Shown here piece after piece: positions 45,385-53,711 of a stretch of 64,000 nt of DNA. The notes under the pieces are model-generated. The model saw only the letters and a list, made by a program, of their open reading frames with translations, did no database searches and was not told the origin of the DNA. Positions within the stretch are counted from its first letter, which is position 1; every line of letters begins with the position of its first letter. This DNA comes from Paenibacillus sp. RUD330 (GTDB lineage: Bacteria; Bacillota; Bacilli; Paenibacillales; Paenibacillaceae): the NCBI RefSeq assembly GCF_002243345.2, contig NZ_CP022655.2:3350501-3414500 (forward strand), given 5' to 3'. The position numbers and the translations under genes are program-made.

Positions 45385-46311
45385 TCAGCCGGCCCGATGC
45401 TCCACCAGCGAAGGGTGGATGATTGCGCGGTAAGAGCCGTCAGCTGCCAGCTTGCCTCCATCCAGTCCGATGAGCACTTTGCTCGATTCGCTCCGCTGCC
45501 CTTCTCTTACGATGACGACCGTATCCGGCTTGACGGCGAGCATGAACTGCGTCCCTTTGTTGATTCCGCGGTAGGGGACGAGCCGCAGGCGGTCCTGCCA
45601 AGGAAACTCCTCTTGTCCAAGCCCCGCGATCAGCCGGTCCACCTGGGAATCCCGGATTCCCTGCATCCAGCCGGGAGGGATCTCGTCCTCCCACAGAGAG
45701 GCTTCCATCACCATGACCGGCGTCCGGGAGAGCGGGTCGTAGAGCTGGTTGCCCGTATCGACGAGGCCGGTGCAGCGATGCTCCTTGCCGCCGATGACGA
45801 CGCAAACCTCAGCCAGATAAGTCAGCACCAGTTCCTTCTGCCTTCGTCCGCTCACGACGCTGCGGAACACGTACAAGCCGATGCATAGGAAGCTGAACGC
45901 GTACACGCCGCCCATCTGCACTTCGAATGCTACTCCATGCCGCAGAAGCGTCATCGTCCTCCATACTTTTCCGGATCCTTGCATAAGAAAATAGTAGATG
46001 CCGAGAACGGCGCCAGCCGCTACGAAATTGACCGCGTAAAACGTTCCCACATGACGGGCAAAGCTGCGGGTATCGGCATAACCGAAGGCGACCGCGATTA
46101 TAATCAGCGATATAGCCGCCTTGACGATGACGGTAAACAGCATGGAGAGCGGCGGGAACAGCATCAAGGTCACATAGATCCCGCCGATGGCGGCAGCGGT
46201 CAATACCCGCCATGGCTTGGCCTTGACTCCGCGCACCCAGGCAGTGAGCAGCAGCATGGAGCCGTCCACCATCAGCTCCTTGAGAAACAGCACATCGACG
46301 TATACGGCCAG
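45385..46311 (-). CDS. spoIIGA: Sporulation sigma-E processing peptidase SpoIIGA (probable CTG start)
   Basis: 308 residues if it begins at the CTG 46309-46311, close to the 309 of B. subtilis. Aspartic protease that cleaves pro-SigE at the septum. Five membrane segments in residues 1-150 ('VYVDVLFLKELMVDGSMLLL', 'VLTAAAIGGIYVTLMLFPPL', 'VIVKAAISLIIIAVAFGYA', 'FYAVNFVAAGAVLGIYYFLM', 'VYAFSFLCIGLYVFRSVV'), then the protease domain with 'GLVDTGNQLYDPLSRTPVMV' and 'RLVPYRGINKGTQFMLAVKP'. 'AGGAGG' lies 10 nt before the CTG. There is no in-frame ATG, GTG or TTG between 46503 and a GTG four codons further in. The open frame reaches a TTG at 46518, but that would add 69 residues across the promoter. 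Confidence 0.9.
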   Translation of the reverse strand: MAVYVDVLFLKELMVDGSMLLLTAWVRGVKAKPWRVLTAAAIGGIYVTLMLFPPLSMLFTVIVKAAISLIIIAVAFGYADTRSFARHVGTFYAVNFVAAGAVLGIYYFLMQGSGKVWRTMTLLRHGVAFEVQMGGVYAFSFLCIGLYVFRSVVSGRRQKELVLTYLAEVCVVIGGKEHRCTGLVDTGNQLYDPLSRTPVMVMEASLWEDEIPPGWMQGIRDSQVDRLIAGLGQEEFPWQDRLRLVPYRGINKGTQFMLAVKPDTVVIVREGQRSESSKVLIGLDGGKLAADGSYRAIIHPSLVEHRAG

Positions 46312-46387
46312 CTGAAGCCACCCTCCTGTCCACCCTTCGGCACCGTCCGGCTCTGCCGGCAGAGCAGGCCGGGGAACGATAGAAACA

Positions 46388-46421
46388 AGTATAGTGCAGC
46401 GCCAAGCACAATGTCTGTCTA
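46388..46421 (-). promoter_or_regulatory. spoIIG-type promoter with a 22-nt spacer
   Basis: -10 'TATACT' (46388-46393) and -35 'TAGACA' (46416-46421) separated by 22 nt. That unusual spacing is the hallmark of the Spo0A-activated spoIIG promoter of B. subtilis. It lies about 77 nt before the proposed spoIIGA start. Confidence 0.65.
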
Positions 46422-46496
46422 AACCTGGCGCGCCGCCGCAACTAATTTTGTCGGAAGCTGAGAGGCGCGGCGGAGCTGATTCTTCCCTTTTCGACC
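46416..46496 (-). promoter_or_regulatory. Spo0A-box-like sites upstream of spoIIGA
   Basis: Three 6-of-7 matches to the Spo0A box (TGTCGAA or its complement TTCGACA): GGTCGAA at 46490-46496, TCCGACA at 46449-46455, and TTAGACA at 46416-46422 overlapping the -35. In B. subtilis one Spo0A site likewise overlaps the spoIIG -35. Confidence 0.5.
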
Positions 46497-46553
46497 TCGG
46501 CAAAATGAAGCTCAACAAGGCTAAGACGAGGACGCCTGCGGGATTTCAGGCAT

Positions 46554-46590
46554 AGAAAAAGACCGCATCTTCCGTCGGAAGATGCGGTCT
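46554..46590 (-). terminator. Rho-independent terminator of ftsZ
   Basis: Perfect 13-bp stem GACCGCATCTTCC/GGAAGATGCGGTC (46561-46573 with 46577-46589) and five T on the minus strand, 16 nt past the ftsZ stop. It isolates spoIIGA-sigE from the dcw transcript. Confidence 0.93.
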
Positions 46591-46605
46591 CGATAAGAGT
46601 GCGGA

Positions 46606-47733
46606 TCAGCGGTCGCCGCGCGGGCGGTTGTTGCGCAGGAAAGCGGGAATCTCCAGCTGGTCGCTCGGCGTATTGGTGAACGGCTTGGCGCTCGGCTGAG
46701 GAGCGCGCTGCTCTTGAGGCTCTGGAGCGGCGCCATGGCTTTGGGTCTGCGGGCGGCGGGCCGGCTGAACAGGCGCCGCCTTGTGCTCGAAGCCTGTCGC
46801 GATGACGGTGACCTTGATCTCGTCCTTGAAATCCTCGTCGATGATCGCGCCGAAGATCATGTTGACCTCCGGATCGGAAGCCTCGATGACGATCTCGGCC
46901 GCTTCGTTCACCTCGTACAGCGACAGGTTCATGCCGCCGGTGATGTTCATGATGACGCCTCGGGCGCCGTCGATCGACGTCTCGAGCAGCGGGCTCTGGA
47001 TCGCCTTGCGGGCCGCCTCTGCCGCGCGGTTCTCGCCGGTCGCGATGCCGATGCCCATGAGGGCGGAGCCGCGCTCGGTCATGATCGTCTTCACGTCCGC
47101 GAAGTCGAGGTTGATGAGGCCCGGGACGGCGATCAGGTCGGAGATGCCTTGAACGGCCTGTCGAAGCACATTGTCGGCTTCGCGGAACGCCTCGAGCATC
47201 GGCGTTTTCTTGTCGACGATCTCAAGCAGGCGGTCGTTCGGGATGATGATCAGCGTATCGACCTTTTCCTTCAGCGCCTCGATGCCGTTCTCCGCCTGGT
47301 TCGAGCGCTTGCGGCCCTCGAAGGTGAACGGACGGGTCACGACGCCGACCGTCAGCGCACCGCATTCGCGGGCGATTTCGGCGATGACGGGAGCGGCGCC
47401 GGTACCGGTGCCGCCGCCCATGCCGGCGGTCACGAACACCATGTCCGCGCCCTTGAGCGTGGCGGCGACGAGATCGCGGGATTCCTCGGCCGCTTTTTTG
47501 CCGACCTCGGGATTCGCGCCGGCTCCGAGGCCGCGCGTAAGCTTGTCGCCGATCTGGAGCTTATGCTCCGCTTTGGCGAGATGGAGCGCCTGGGCATCGG
47601 TGTTCACCGTAATGAACTCCACGCCCTTCACTCCGTTGTCGATCATCCGGTTCACCGCATTGCTGCCGCCGCCCCCGACACCGATGACTTTAATTTGTGC
47701 CAGCTGTTCCAAGTCAATATCGAACTCCAACAT
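46606..47733 (-). CDS. ftsZ: Cell-division GTPase FtsZ
   Basis: 375 residues. Tubulin homologue that forms the Z ring at mid-cell or, in sporulation, near the pole. GTP-binding signature '[17 protein letters not shown]' at about 103-119, with '[11 protein letters not shown]' (40-50) and the T7 catalytic loop '[13 protein letters not shown]' near 205. A Pro/Gln-rich linker of about 45 residues leads to the C-terminal peptide '[18 protein letters not shown]', the docking site for FtsA and SepF, both encoded here. ATG preceded by 'GGGGGA'. It follows ftsA by 14 nt. Confidence 0.98.
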   Translation of the reverse strand: MLEFDIDLEQLAQIKVIGVGGGGSNAVNRMIDNGVKGVEFITVNTDAQALHLAKAEHKLQIGDKLTRGLGAGANPEVGKKAAEESRDLVAATLKGADMVFVTAGMGGGTGTGAAPVIAEIARECGALTVGVVTRPFTFEGRKRSNQAENGIEALKEKVDTLIIIPNDRLLEIVDKKTPMLEAFREADNVLRQAVQGISDLIAVPGLINLDFADVKTIMTERGSALMGIGIATGENRAAEAARKAIQSPLLETSIDGARGVIMNITGGMNLSLYEVNEAAEIVIEASDPEVNMIFGAIIDEDFKDEIKVTVIATGFEHKAAPVQPARRPQTQSHGAAPEPQEQRAPQPSAKPFTNTPSDQLEIPAFLRNNRPRGDR

Positions 47734-47747
47734 TCTATTTCCCCCGA

Positions 47748-48989
47748 TCAGATGAATTCGCTGAACATGTTCTTGATTCGTTCAATCATGCCGGGTTTAG
47801 CGGGGGCTGCGGTTCCCGTCTTGCGGCTTGCCTGCTTCTTGACCGCTCCCGAATTGCGAATCGTCATATGCTTGCTCACATATTGGATCATTCCGACTCC
47901 GCTGCCGAAGGCAGGGTCGCGTACGCCGATGAAATCAGGGACGGCGATGCGGACGGAAGATTCCAGCTCCTGCTGCGCCACGGTCAGCGTGCCCGGCAAG
48001 TTCACCGTGCCTCCGGTGAGCACGTAGCCCTGGATTTTTTGGGCATAGCCCAGACGGCGGACTTCCTGCCGGATCATGTAGAAGATCTCGGCCATGCGCG
48101 GCTCGATGATGTTCGCCAGATCGACCTGGGAAAATTCCTTCTCGACGTTGGAGCCGAGCCGCGTCACCTTGAAGCGCTGGTCCTCCGCGGCGTCGTACAC
48201 GGACGCGCAGCCGTACTTGAGCTTGATCTTCTCCGCTTGGTCCGTCTGCGTGCGCAGGCCGTAGGAAATGTCGTTGGTGACGAATTCCCCTCCGACCGGC
48301 AGCGTCGACGTGGCGGCCAGGCCGCCCTGATCAAAGATGGACAGGGTCGTGGATCCGGCTCCGATGTCGACGATGGCCGTACCCATCGACTTCTCGTCCT
48401 TGCTGAGGGACATCATGCCGGAAGCCAGCGACATCAGGATGATGCCGGAGATGTGCAGCCCTGCCTTCTCCACGCAGCGGATCAGATTATGTATGGCCGT
48501 CTTCGCTCCGGTCACGATGGTGGATTCCACTTCGAGACGGACGCCGATCATGCCGCGCGGATCCGAAATGCCTTCAAGCCCGTCGACCAGATACTGCTTC
48601 GGCACGAGATTGATGATTTCGCGTTCCGGGGGCAGCGCCACGACCTTGGCCGCCTGCAGCACGCGCTCGATGTCTTCCTCGCCGATCTCGCGATCCTCGT
48701 TGGAGACAGCCACGACGCCGTGATTGCTCTGCAGAGCGATATGGTTCCCTTGAATGCCTACGTACACTTCCGAAATCTGAATGTCGACCATTCTCTCCGC
48801 ATGCTCGACCGCGTTGCGGATCGACTTGACGGTCTGGTCGATGTCTACGATGGCTCCTTTGCGGATGCCTTCCGAGTCGGACGATCCAACTCCAATTATA
48901 TTAATGGCTCCGCCTGTCACTTCGCCAATAATAACTCGAACCTTGGATGTACCGATGTCCAAACTGACAATGATGTCGTTATTGCCCAA
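47748..48989 (-). CDS. ftsA: Cell-division protein FtsA
   Basis: 413 residues. Actin-like ATPase that tethers FtsZ to the membrane. '[18 protein letters not shown]' is the phosphate-1 motif, '[20 protein letters not shown]'-like sequence ('[17 protein letters not shown]') phosphate-2, and '[13 protein letters not shown]' the adenosine motif. The 1C subdomain lies at about 85-165. The C-terminal amphipathic helix '[14 protein letters not shown]' inserts in the membrane. It starts with TTG at 48989, 8 nt after 'GGAGGTG'. Confidence 0.97.
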   Translation of the reverse strand: MGNNDIIVSLDIGTSKVRVIIGEVTGGAINIIGVGSSDSEGIRKGAIVDIDQTVKSIRNAVEHAERMVDIQISEVYVGIQGNHIALQSNHGVVAVSNEDREIGEEDIERVLQAAKVVALPPEREIINLVPKQYLVDGLEGISDPRGMIGVRLEVESTIVTGAKTAIHNLIRCVEKAGLHISGIILMSLASGMMSLSKDEKSMGTAIVDIGAGSTTLSIFDQGGLAATSTLPVGGEFVTNDISYGLRTQTDQAEKIKLKYGCASVYDAAEDQRFKVTRLGSNVEKEFSQVDLANIIEPRMAEIFYMIRQEVRRLGYAQKIQGYVLTGGTVNLPGTLTVAQQELESSVRIAVPDFIGVRDPAFGSGVGMIQYVSKHMTIRNSGAVKKQASRKTGTAAPAKPGMIERIKNMFSEFI

Positions 48990-49303
48990 TTCCGCGGCAC
49001 CTCCGTTTCGGGTCGCATTTATCGGTATTCCTTTTTAATCTGATCCTACATATTCAACACAGTTAATATTTTCCCTCTTTTTTCTACATTTTTTTCGCCT
49101 GCCAATTCCACCCAGCAAAGAAAAAAAATGAAGAAAAGGCTGCCGTCCCGGCACTCTCGCCGCCAGCCGGAAGCGAGTCCGAAGCCGCTGCGGAGATGGC
49201 CGGAAGAGGGACTGTAGGCATGATCATCTAGGAAAAATGCCATATCTTAAATTCTACCATTCTTTAGGACGAAATAAAAGAGCGGGAGCCAAGCGGCTTT
49301 GCT
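48990..49303. other. ftsQ-ftsA intergenic region
   Basis: 314 nt, unusually long for the cluster. It is AT-rich next to ftsA with several A/T tracts (49079-49093, 49120-49128) and holds the sigma-H-like promoter. No coding frame of merit, and no clear terminator behind ftsQ. Confidence 0.5.
49052..49077 (-). promoter_or_regulatory. Sigma-H-like promoter of ftsAZ
   Basis: 'GAGGGAAAA' (49069-49077) resembles the -35 RnAGGAwWW with one mismatch; 'GTTGAAT' (49052-49058) fits the -10 RnnGAAT. The spacing is 10 nt, one short of the usual 11-12. In B. subtilis one of the ftsAZ promoters is read by sigma-H early in sporulation. Confidence 0.45.
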
Positions 49304-50056
49304 TCAGGGTCCGGCCTCCCCCGAGCTGCCCGCGGCTTGCACGAACGGCGAATAGGTATCCGCAAGCAGCAGCGTGACCCGGCCGGGATCCCGCTCCTCG
49401 ACGACCGAATTCAGCGTGTCGATCTTGTCCTTGAGCAGGGAGGCGGCCGTAATGACTTCGAACCCGTTGCGAGTGTAGATGCGGATCCGGTCCGGATAGG
49501 ATTCGGTAGGAGAAGGCATGATCTCCGACAGATTGCCGAGCGCGGCAGGATCGATCAAGGCAAGCTGCTTGCACAGTTGGCCCTTCACGGAGTCGTCCTT
49601 CTTCCATCCCGAGAGGACCGGCTTGTCCACGACGGCTTTGGCCTGGTCGGCCTGGATGATCGAGCCGCTCGCCAATATGGCGCTCAGCTGGCCGTTCGCA
49701 GCGAGCTCGAACGCCACCGGCGGATATTCCTCGACCGTGATCCTGATCTGTCCGGGAAAGGTTTTGGCCACCTTGACTTCCTTGACCGAGCCGAGCTTCC
49801 GGATCCGGTGCTCCACGCTGGAGGAGAGAGTGCCGAAGAAGGCGTCTCCAGCTCGGACGCTTGCCGCCTCGCGGATTCGCGCTTCCGTCGTGAACTGCTC
49901 GCCTTCGACCGTCACGACGCTGACCTTGCTGATCGAGGAATTAAAGAATAGGATCGATAATAAAATAAGGAATAGAAGCACCAGGATGAAGACGAGCTTC
50001 CGGTTGCCCTTCCGCTTCGGCGGCGGCTCCTTCAAGATCGGGATCAATTCAGCCAA
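49304..50056 (-). CDS. ftsQ: Cell-division protein DivIB/FtsQ
   Basis: 250 residues from a TTG at 50056, 7 nt after 'AAGGAGG'. Bitopic: short cytoplasmic N-terminus, one membrane segment at about 19-37 ('LVFILVLLFLILLSILFF'), then the POTRA domain ('VSVVTVEGEQFTTEARIREA') and the beta domain to the end. It stabilises the DivIC/FtsL pair in the septal synthase complex. The length fits DivIB of Bacilli (about 260). It sits after murA, as in Bacillus. Confidence 0.92.
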   Translation of the reverse strand: MAELIPILKEPPPKRKGNRKLVFILVLLFLILLSILFFNSSISKVSVVTVEGEQFTTEARIREAASVRAGDAFFGTLSSSVEHRIRKLGSVKEVKVAKTFPGQIRITVEEYPPVAFELAANGQLSAILASGSIIQADQAKAVVDKPVLSGWKKDDSVKGQLCKQLALIDPAALGNLSEIMPSPTESYPDRIRIYTRNGFEVITAASLLKDKIDTLNSVVEERDPGRVTLLLADTYSPFVQAAGSSGEAGP

Positions 50057-50182
50057 GCTTGTCCCTCCTTCAGCCGCGAAACGGTCTCCGCCCGCGCGGA
50101 GAGCCGTTTTGCGGCAGCACATTTCGTTCTATTAATCCATGGTCCATGGGCAGAAGCTCCACACGGGAAATCATGGTGAGGC

Positions 50183-51466
50183 TCAGCCCGGAACGGCTCC
50201 GTTGTCGGGCACCGGCGCGCTGCGGACAATCCGTGCTCCAAGCCGCGCAAGCATCGATTCGATGCTGTCGTAGCCGCGGTCGATATGATGTACCTGCTCG
50301 ACGACTGTGCGCCCGTTGGCCGCGAGTCCGGCGATGACGAGAGCGGCGCCGGCCCGCAGGTCCGTCGCTTCGACCGTTGCGCCGTACAGCCTGGATACGC
50401 CCCGGATGACGGCCGCATTGAGATCGACGCGGATATCCGCCCCCATGCGGCTGAGCTCGTCGACATGCTTGAAGCGGCCCTCGAAAATCGTTTCCTTCAT
50501 GATGCTCGTGCCGTCGGCCAGAGCAAGCAGCACCATCACCTGCGACTGGAGATCCGTCGGAAAGGCCGGATAGGGAGAAGTGACGATCCGCTCGACCGCC
50601 TTCGGCCTCGCCGACGTTCCGACGGTGATGGCGTCCCCCTCGATGCCGATGCCGACTCCGGCGCGGCGGAGCACATGGATCAGCGAAGACAGATGCGCCG
50701 GCCTCGTGTTCGTCAGCGTAACCTTTCCTTTGGTCGCAGCGGCAGCCACCATGACGGTGCCGGCTACGATCCGGTCCGGAATGACCCGGTAGCGGCATGG
50801 AGTGAGCGACTCGACTCCTTCGATCGTAATCGTATCCGTGCCCGCTCCGATGATGCGCGCGCCCATCGCGTTGAGGAAATGCTGGAGATCCTGGATTTCC
50901 GGCTCCCTGGCAGCTCCCGTGATCGTCGTTCTGCCTTCTGCGAGCGCAGCGGCCATCATGATGTTCTCCGTCGCGCCTACGCTGGGAAAGCTGAGATGGA
51001 TATCCGCTCCGTGCAGCTTCTCCGCCCGGCAGGAAATCCGATCCCCATATTCCTCGATTTCGGCGCCAAGCGAACGCAGCCCTTCGAGATGAAGATCGAT
51101 CTTCCGCTCTCCGATTGCGCAGCCGCCAGGCTGGTAGAGATGGACTTCCCCGAATCGGGCGAGCAGAGGTCCCATCAGGAAAATGGAGGAACGCATCTGG
51201 CCCATCAGCTTCTCGGGGATATGGGCCTGGTATGCCGTCGCCGTATTGATCGTGACGGTGTCGCCGACATGTTCCGCGCGGCAACCGAGCTCCTGCAAGA
51301 TGTGCAGCATGACTTCTATATCGAGCAGCTGCGGCACCGAATCGATCACGACCGTGCCGCTGGCGAGCATGCTGCCTGCCAGAATCGGCAGAGCTGCGTT
51401 TTTCGCCCCTTGGATAGCAATGGTTCCTGAGAGAGGTTGCCCGCCTTCAATCACCAATTTGTCCAA
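50183..51466 (-). CDS. murA: UDP-N-acetylglucosamine 1-carboxyvinyltransferase
   Basis: 427 residues. Transfers enolpyruvate from PEP to UDP-GlcNAc, the first committed step of peptidoglycan synthesis. Lys22 in 'IQGAKNAALPILA', Arg in 'QMRSSIFLMGPLLARFG', and the PEP/fosfomycin-reactive Cys116 in 'YQPGGCAIGERKIDLHLEGL'. Cys, not Asp, suggests sensitivity to fosfomycin. It starts with TTG at 51466 5 nt after 'GGAGGTG'. A second murA copy is usual in Bacilli; this is the dcw-encoded one. Confidence 0.97.
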   Translation of the reverse strand: MDKLVIEGGQPLSGTIAIQGAKNAALPILAGSMLASGTVVIDSVPQLLDIEVMLHILQELGCRAEHVGDTVTINTATAYQAHIPEKLMGQMRSSIFLMGPLLARFGEVHLYQPGGCAIGERKIDLHLEGLRSLGAEIEEYGDRISCRAEKLHGADIHLSFPSVGATENIMMAAALAEGRTTITGAAREPEIQDLQHFLNAMGARIIGAGTDTITIEGVESLTPCRYRVIPDRIVAGTVMVAAAATKGKVTLTNTRPAHLSSLIHVLRRAGVGIGIEGDAITVGTSARPKAVERIVTSPYPAFPTDLQSQVMVLLALADGTSIMKETIFEGRFKHVDELSRMGADIRVDLNAAVIRGVSRLYGATVEATDLRAGAALVIAGLAANGRTVVEQVHHIDRGYDSIESMLARLGARIVRSAPVPDNGAVPG

Positions 51467-51481
51467 ACCTACACCTCCAAG

Positions 51482-52393
51482 TTACCGCTCACCCACCACC
51501 AATACTTCCGGCTTCAAGTCAATGCCGGTACGGTCCTTGACCGTGCCGCGAATATGGGCGATCAGGGTGAGGACGTCTTCAGCCGCCGCCTGGCCGGTGT
51601 TGACAATGAAATTGGCGTGCAAGGTCGACACCTGGGCTCCGCCTACCGAATAGCCTTTGAGCCCGGCTTCTTCGATCAGCTTCGCGGCATAGGTGCCCGG
51701 AGGATTGCGGAAGACGCTTCCGCAGCTCGGCTGATGCAGCGGCTGCGTGGCTCTGCGCCGATCCTTGTGGGCAGCCATCGCAGCCGTGATCTCGCCGGCC
51801 TCTCCGCTCTCCAGCTCGAAGAGAGCTTCCACGACGATGCCGCGGCTTGCTTCCTCCTGCAGTCTCGAATGGCGGTAGGAGAACTTCATCTCCTCCGGTC
51901 CCCACGTCGCCAATTCCCCTGTCTCCAGCACGATGTCGGCTGATTTGAATATACGCGACACATCGGATCCATGGGCTCCCGCATTCATATAGACGGCACC
52001 GCCTACCGTTCCTGGAATTCCCCCGGCGAATTCCAGTCCTGTCAGCCCTTTCCTGCCGGCCTTAACTGCAAGCGTGACGAACGGATACGCGGCTCCGGCA
52101 CGCACGAGCGTGCCGTCGAATTCCGCGAAGTCCAGCGCAGACCCCGGCTTGATGACGACGCCGCGGATTCCTTTGTCCGAGACGAGCATGTTGGAACCCT
52201 TTCCAAGCGTCATCCAGGGCACTTCGTGCCTGCGCAGAATGCGAATCGTTCTTGCCAGCTCTTCCTTGCCGCTCGGGACAACCACGGCGTCGGCTGGCCC
52301 GCCGATTCTCCACGTCGTAAGCGTCGAGAGCGGGACCTGCCGGCTGATGTCGCCCACATGGGCTTCTTCCAGCTCCTGCATCCAAGCTTTCAT
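51482..52393 (-). CDS. murB: UDP-N-acetylenolpyruvoylglucosamine reductase
   Basis: 303 residues. Reduces the MurA product to UDP-MurNAc with NADPH and FAD. FAD-binding part: 'LSTLTTWRIGGPADAVVVP', 'TLGKGSNMLVSD' and 'GLEFAGGIPGTVGGAVYMNA'. The catalytic Ser is in 'SCGSVFRNPPG' and the Glu in the C-terminal 'LKPEVLVVGE'. It lacks the extra loop of the E. coli (type I) enzyme, so it is type II, as usual in Bacilli. Confidence 0.96.
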   Translation of the reverse strand: MKAWMQELEEAHVGDISRQVPLSTLTTWRIGGPADAVVVPSGKEELARTIRILRRHEVPWMTLGKGSNMLVSDKGIRGVVIKPGSALDFAEFDGTLVRAGAAYPFVTLAVKAGRKGLTGLEFAGGIPGTVGGAVYMNAGAHGSDVSRIFKSADIVLETGELATWGPEEMKFSYRHSRLQEEASRGIVVEALFELESGEAGEITAAMAAHKDRRRATQPLHQPSCGSVFRNPPGTYAAKLIEEAGLKGYSVGGAQVSTLHANFIVNTGQAAAEDVLTLIAHIRGTVKDRTGIDLKPEVLVVGER

Positions 52394-52599
52394 GGTGTTC
52401 CTCCTTCATTCGCGGTGCTCAAGGCGGGGCAAGGCTGTCAGGCTGCAGCCCGAAGCCCTCGCGGGCTTCGGTGAATGCCCGCATTCCCTGTAGGAATGCG
52501 GTAACCGGCCGCCCTTAGGTGACGGACACGATTATGCTGATATCCTATGCCTACCCGGGCTCTATGGTGACAGGAGCCCGCCCGCCCGCTTCCCGCCTC
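52394..52599. other. murG-murB intergenic region
   Basis: 206 nt with two small hairpins: GAAGCCC-TCGC-GGGCTTC (about 52451-52468) and CCGCATTCC-TGTA-GGAATGCGG (about 52481-52502). Neither has a U-tract, so read-through from murG to murB is likely. Confidence 0.5.
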
Positions 52600-53706
52600 T
52601 TATTTCTTCGCCAGCCTGCGCAGCTCCGCCGTGAGGATCGAAGCGGATCCCGGCATGCCGAGCTTCCGCGACGCTTCCTTCATGCGCTGCAGTACGGCGC
52701 TGTCCTGCAATATCGCTTCGATGCGGCTCCATAGGCCGTCACCGCTGAGTTCGCGCTCAAGCACCAGCTCGGCCGCCCCCGCGTCTGCGAGACTGCGGGC
52801 GTTGGCTTCCTGATGGTTATTCGTCACATTAGGCGACGGAATTAAGATGGACGGCAATCCGAGCGCCGTCAGCTCGGCCAGCGACGAAGCGCCGGCTCGC
52901 CCGACGACAAGCGTGGAAGCGGCCAGCACCTCGGGCATGTTATGGAGATATGGCAGGACATGCAGATGGTTGGTGATGCCTGGCGCCGCCTCCTTGATGG
53001 CCGCAGAGGTGCGTTCGTAATAGCTTTCTCCGGTGACGAAGACATAATGGACGGCTCTGGAGCGGGCCGCGGCCGGCGCCATGGCGACCATCGCATCGTT
53101 GATGGCCTGCGCCCCCCTGCTGCCGCCTACGACGAGCACGATGCGGCTCCCCTCGGCGATGCCGAGCGAAGCGTAGCCTTTGCTGCGGCTCGCCTTGACG
53201 ACATGGGAAGCGCACGGGTTGCCGGCATAGACCGTGCGCTTCGCCTTGCCGAATGATGCGGTGGAAGCTTCGAAGCTCACCGCCACGCAATCGGCGTAAC
53301 GGGACAAGAACTTGTTGGTCAGCCCGGGAATGGCATTCTGCTCATGGACGAGCGTCGGGATGCCGAGCCTCGCGGCTGCATACATGACGGGCCCGCATAC
53401 ATATCCGCCGGTCCCGACCACCGCATCGGGCTTGAAAGCCTTCAGCAGCTCCTTGGACCGGCTGACCCCCTTCATGAAGCGGATGACGGTCCTGACGTTC
53501 TCGACCGACAGCCTGCGCCTGAAGCCGGTGATTTCCACCGCTTCGAAGCGCACTCCCGCCTCCGGCACGATCCGGCTCTCGAGCCCGCGGCTCGTGCCGA
53601 TATAGAGCAGCTCCGTCCGAGGCTCTTCCTGCTGCATCTGCTTGCCGATGGCCAGGGCGGGATAGATATGCCCCCCAGTTCCTCCTCCGGTCAGTACGAT
53701 TCGCAT
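52600..53706 (-). CDS. murG: Lipid II synthase MurG
   Basis: 368 residues from the ATG at 53706 with 'GAGGTG' 6 nt upstream; the in-frame GTG nine nt upstream overlaps that site. Adds GlcNAc from UDP-GlcNAc to lipid I on the inner membrane face. GT-B fold: 'VLTGGGTGGHIYPALAIG' at about 4-21, 'GTGGYVCGPVMYAA' in the first domain, then 'VLVVGGSRGAQAINDA' and 'VVGRAGASSLAELTALGLP' in the donor domain. Confidence 0.97.
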   Translation of the reverse strand: MRIVLTGGGTGGHIYPALAIGKQMQQEEPRTELLYIGTSRGLESRIVPEAGVRFEAVEITGFRRRLSVENVRTVIRFMKGVSRSKELLKAFKPDAVVGTGGYVCGPVMYAAARLGIPTLVHEQNAIPGLTNKFLSRYADCVAVSFEASTASFGKAKRTVYAGNPCASHVVKASRSKGYASLGIAEGSRIVLVVGGSRGAQAINDAMVAMAPAAARSRAVHYVFVTGESYYERTSAAIKEAAPGITNHLHVLPYLHNMPEVLAASTLVVGRAGASSLAELTALGLPSILIPSPNVTNNHQEANARSLADAGAAELVLERELSGDGLWSRIEAILQDSAVLQRMKEASRKLGMPGSASILTAELRRLAKK

Positions 53707-53711
53707 GATGT

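Noticed and set aside
49046-49243. Small minus-strand ORF between ftsQ and ftsA
   Set aside because: No ribosome site, no recognisable product, and it overlaps the sigma-H-like promoter.
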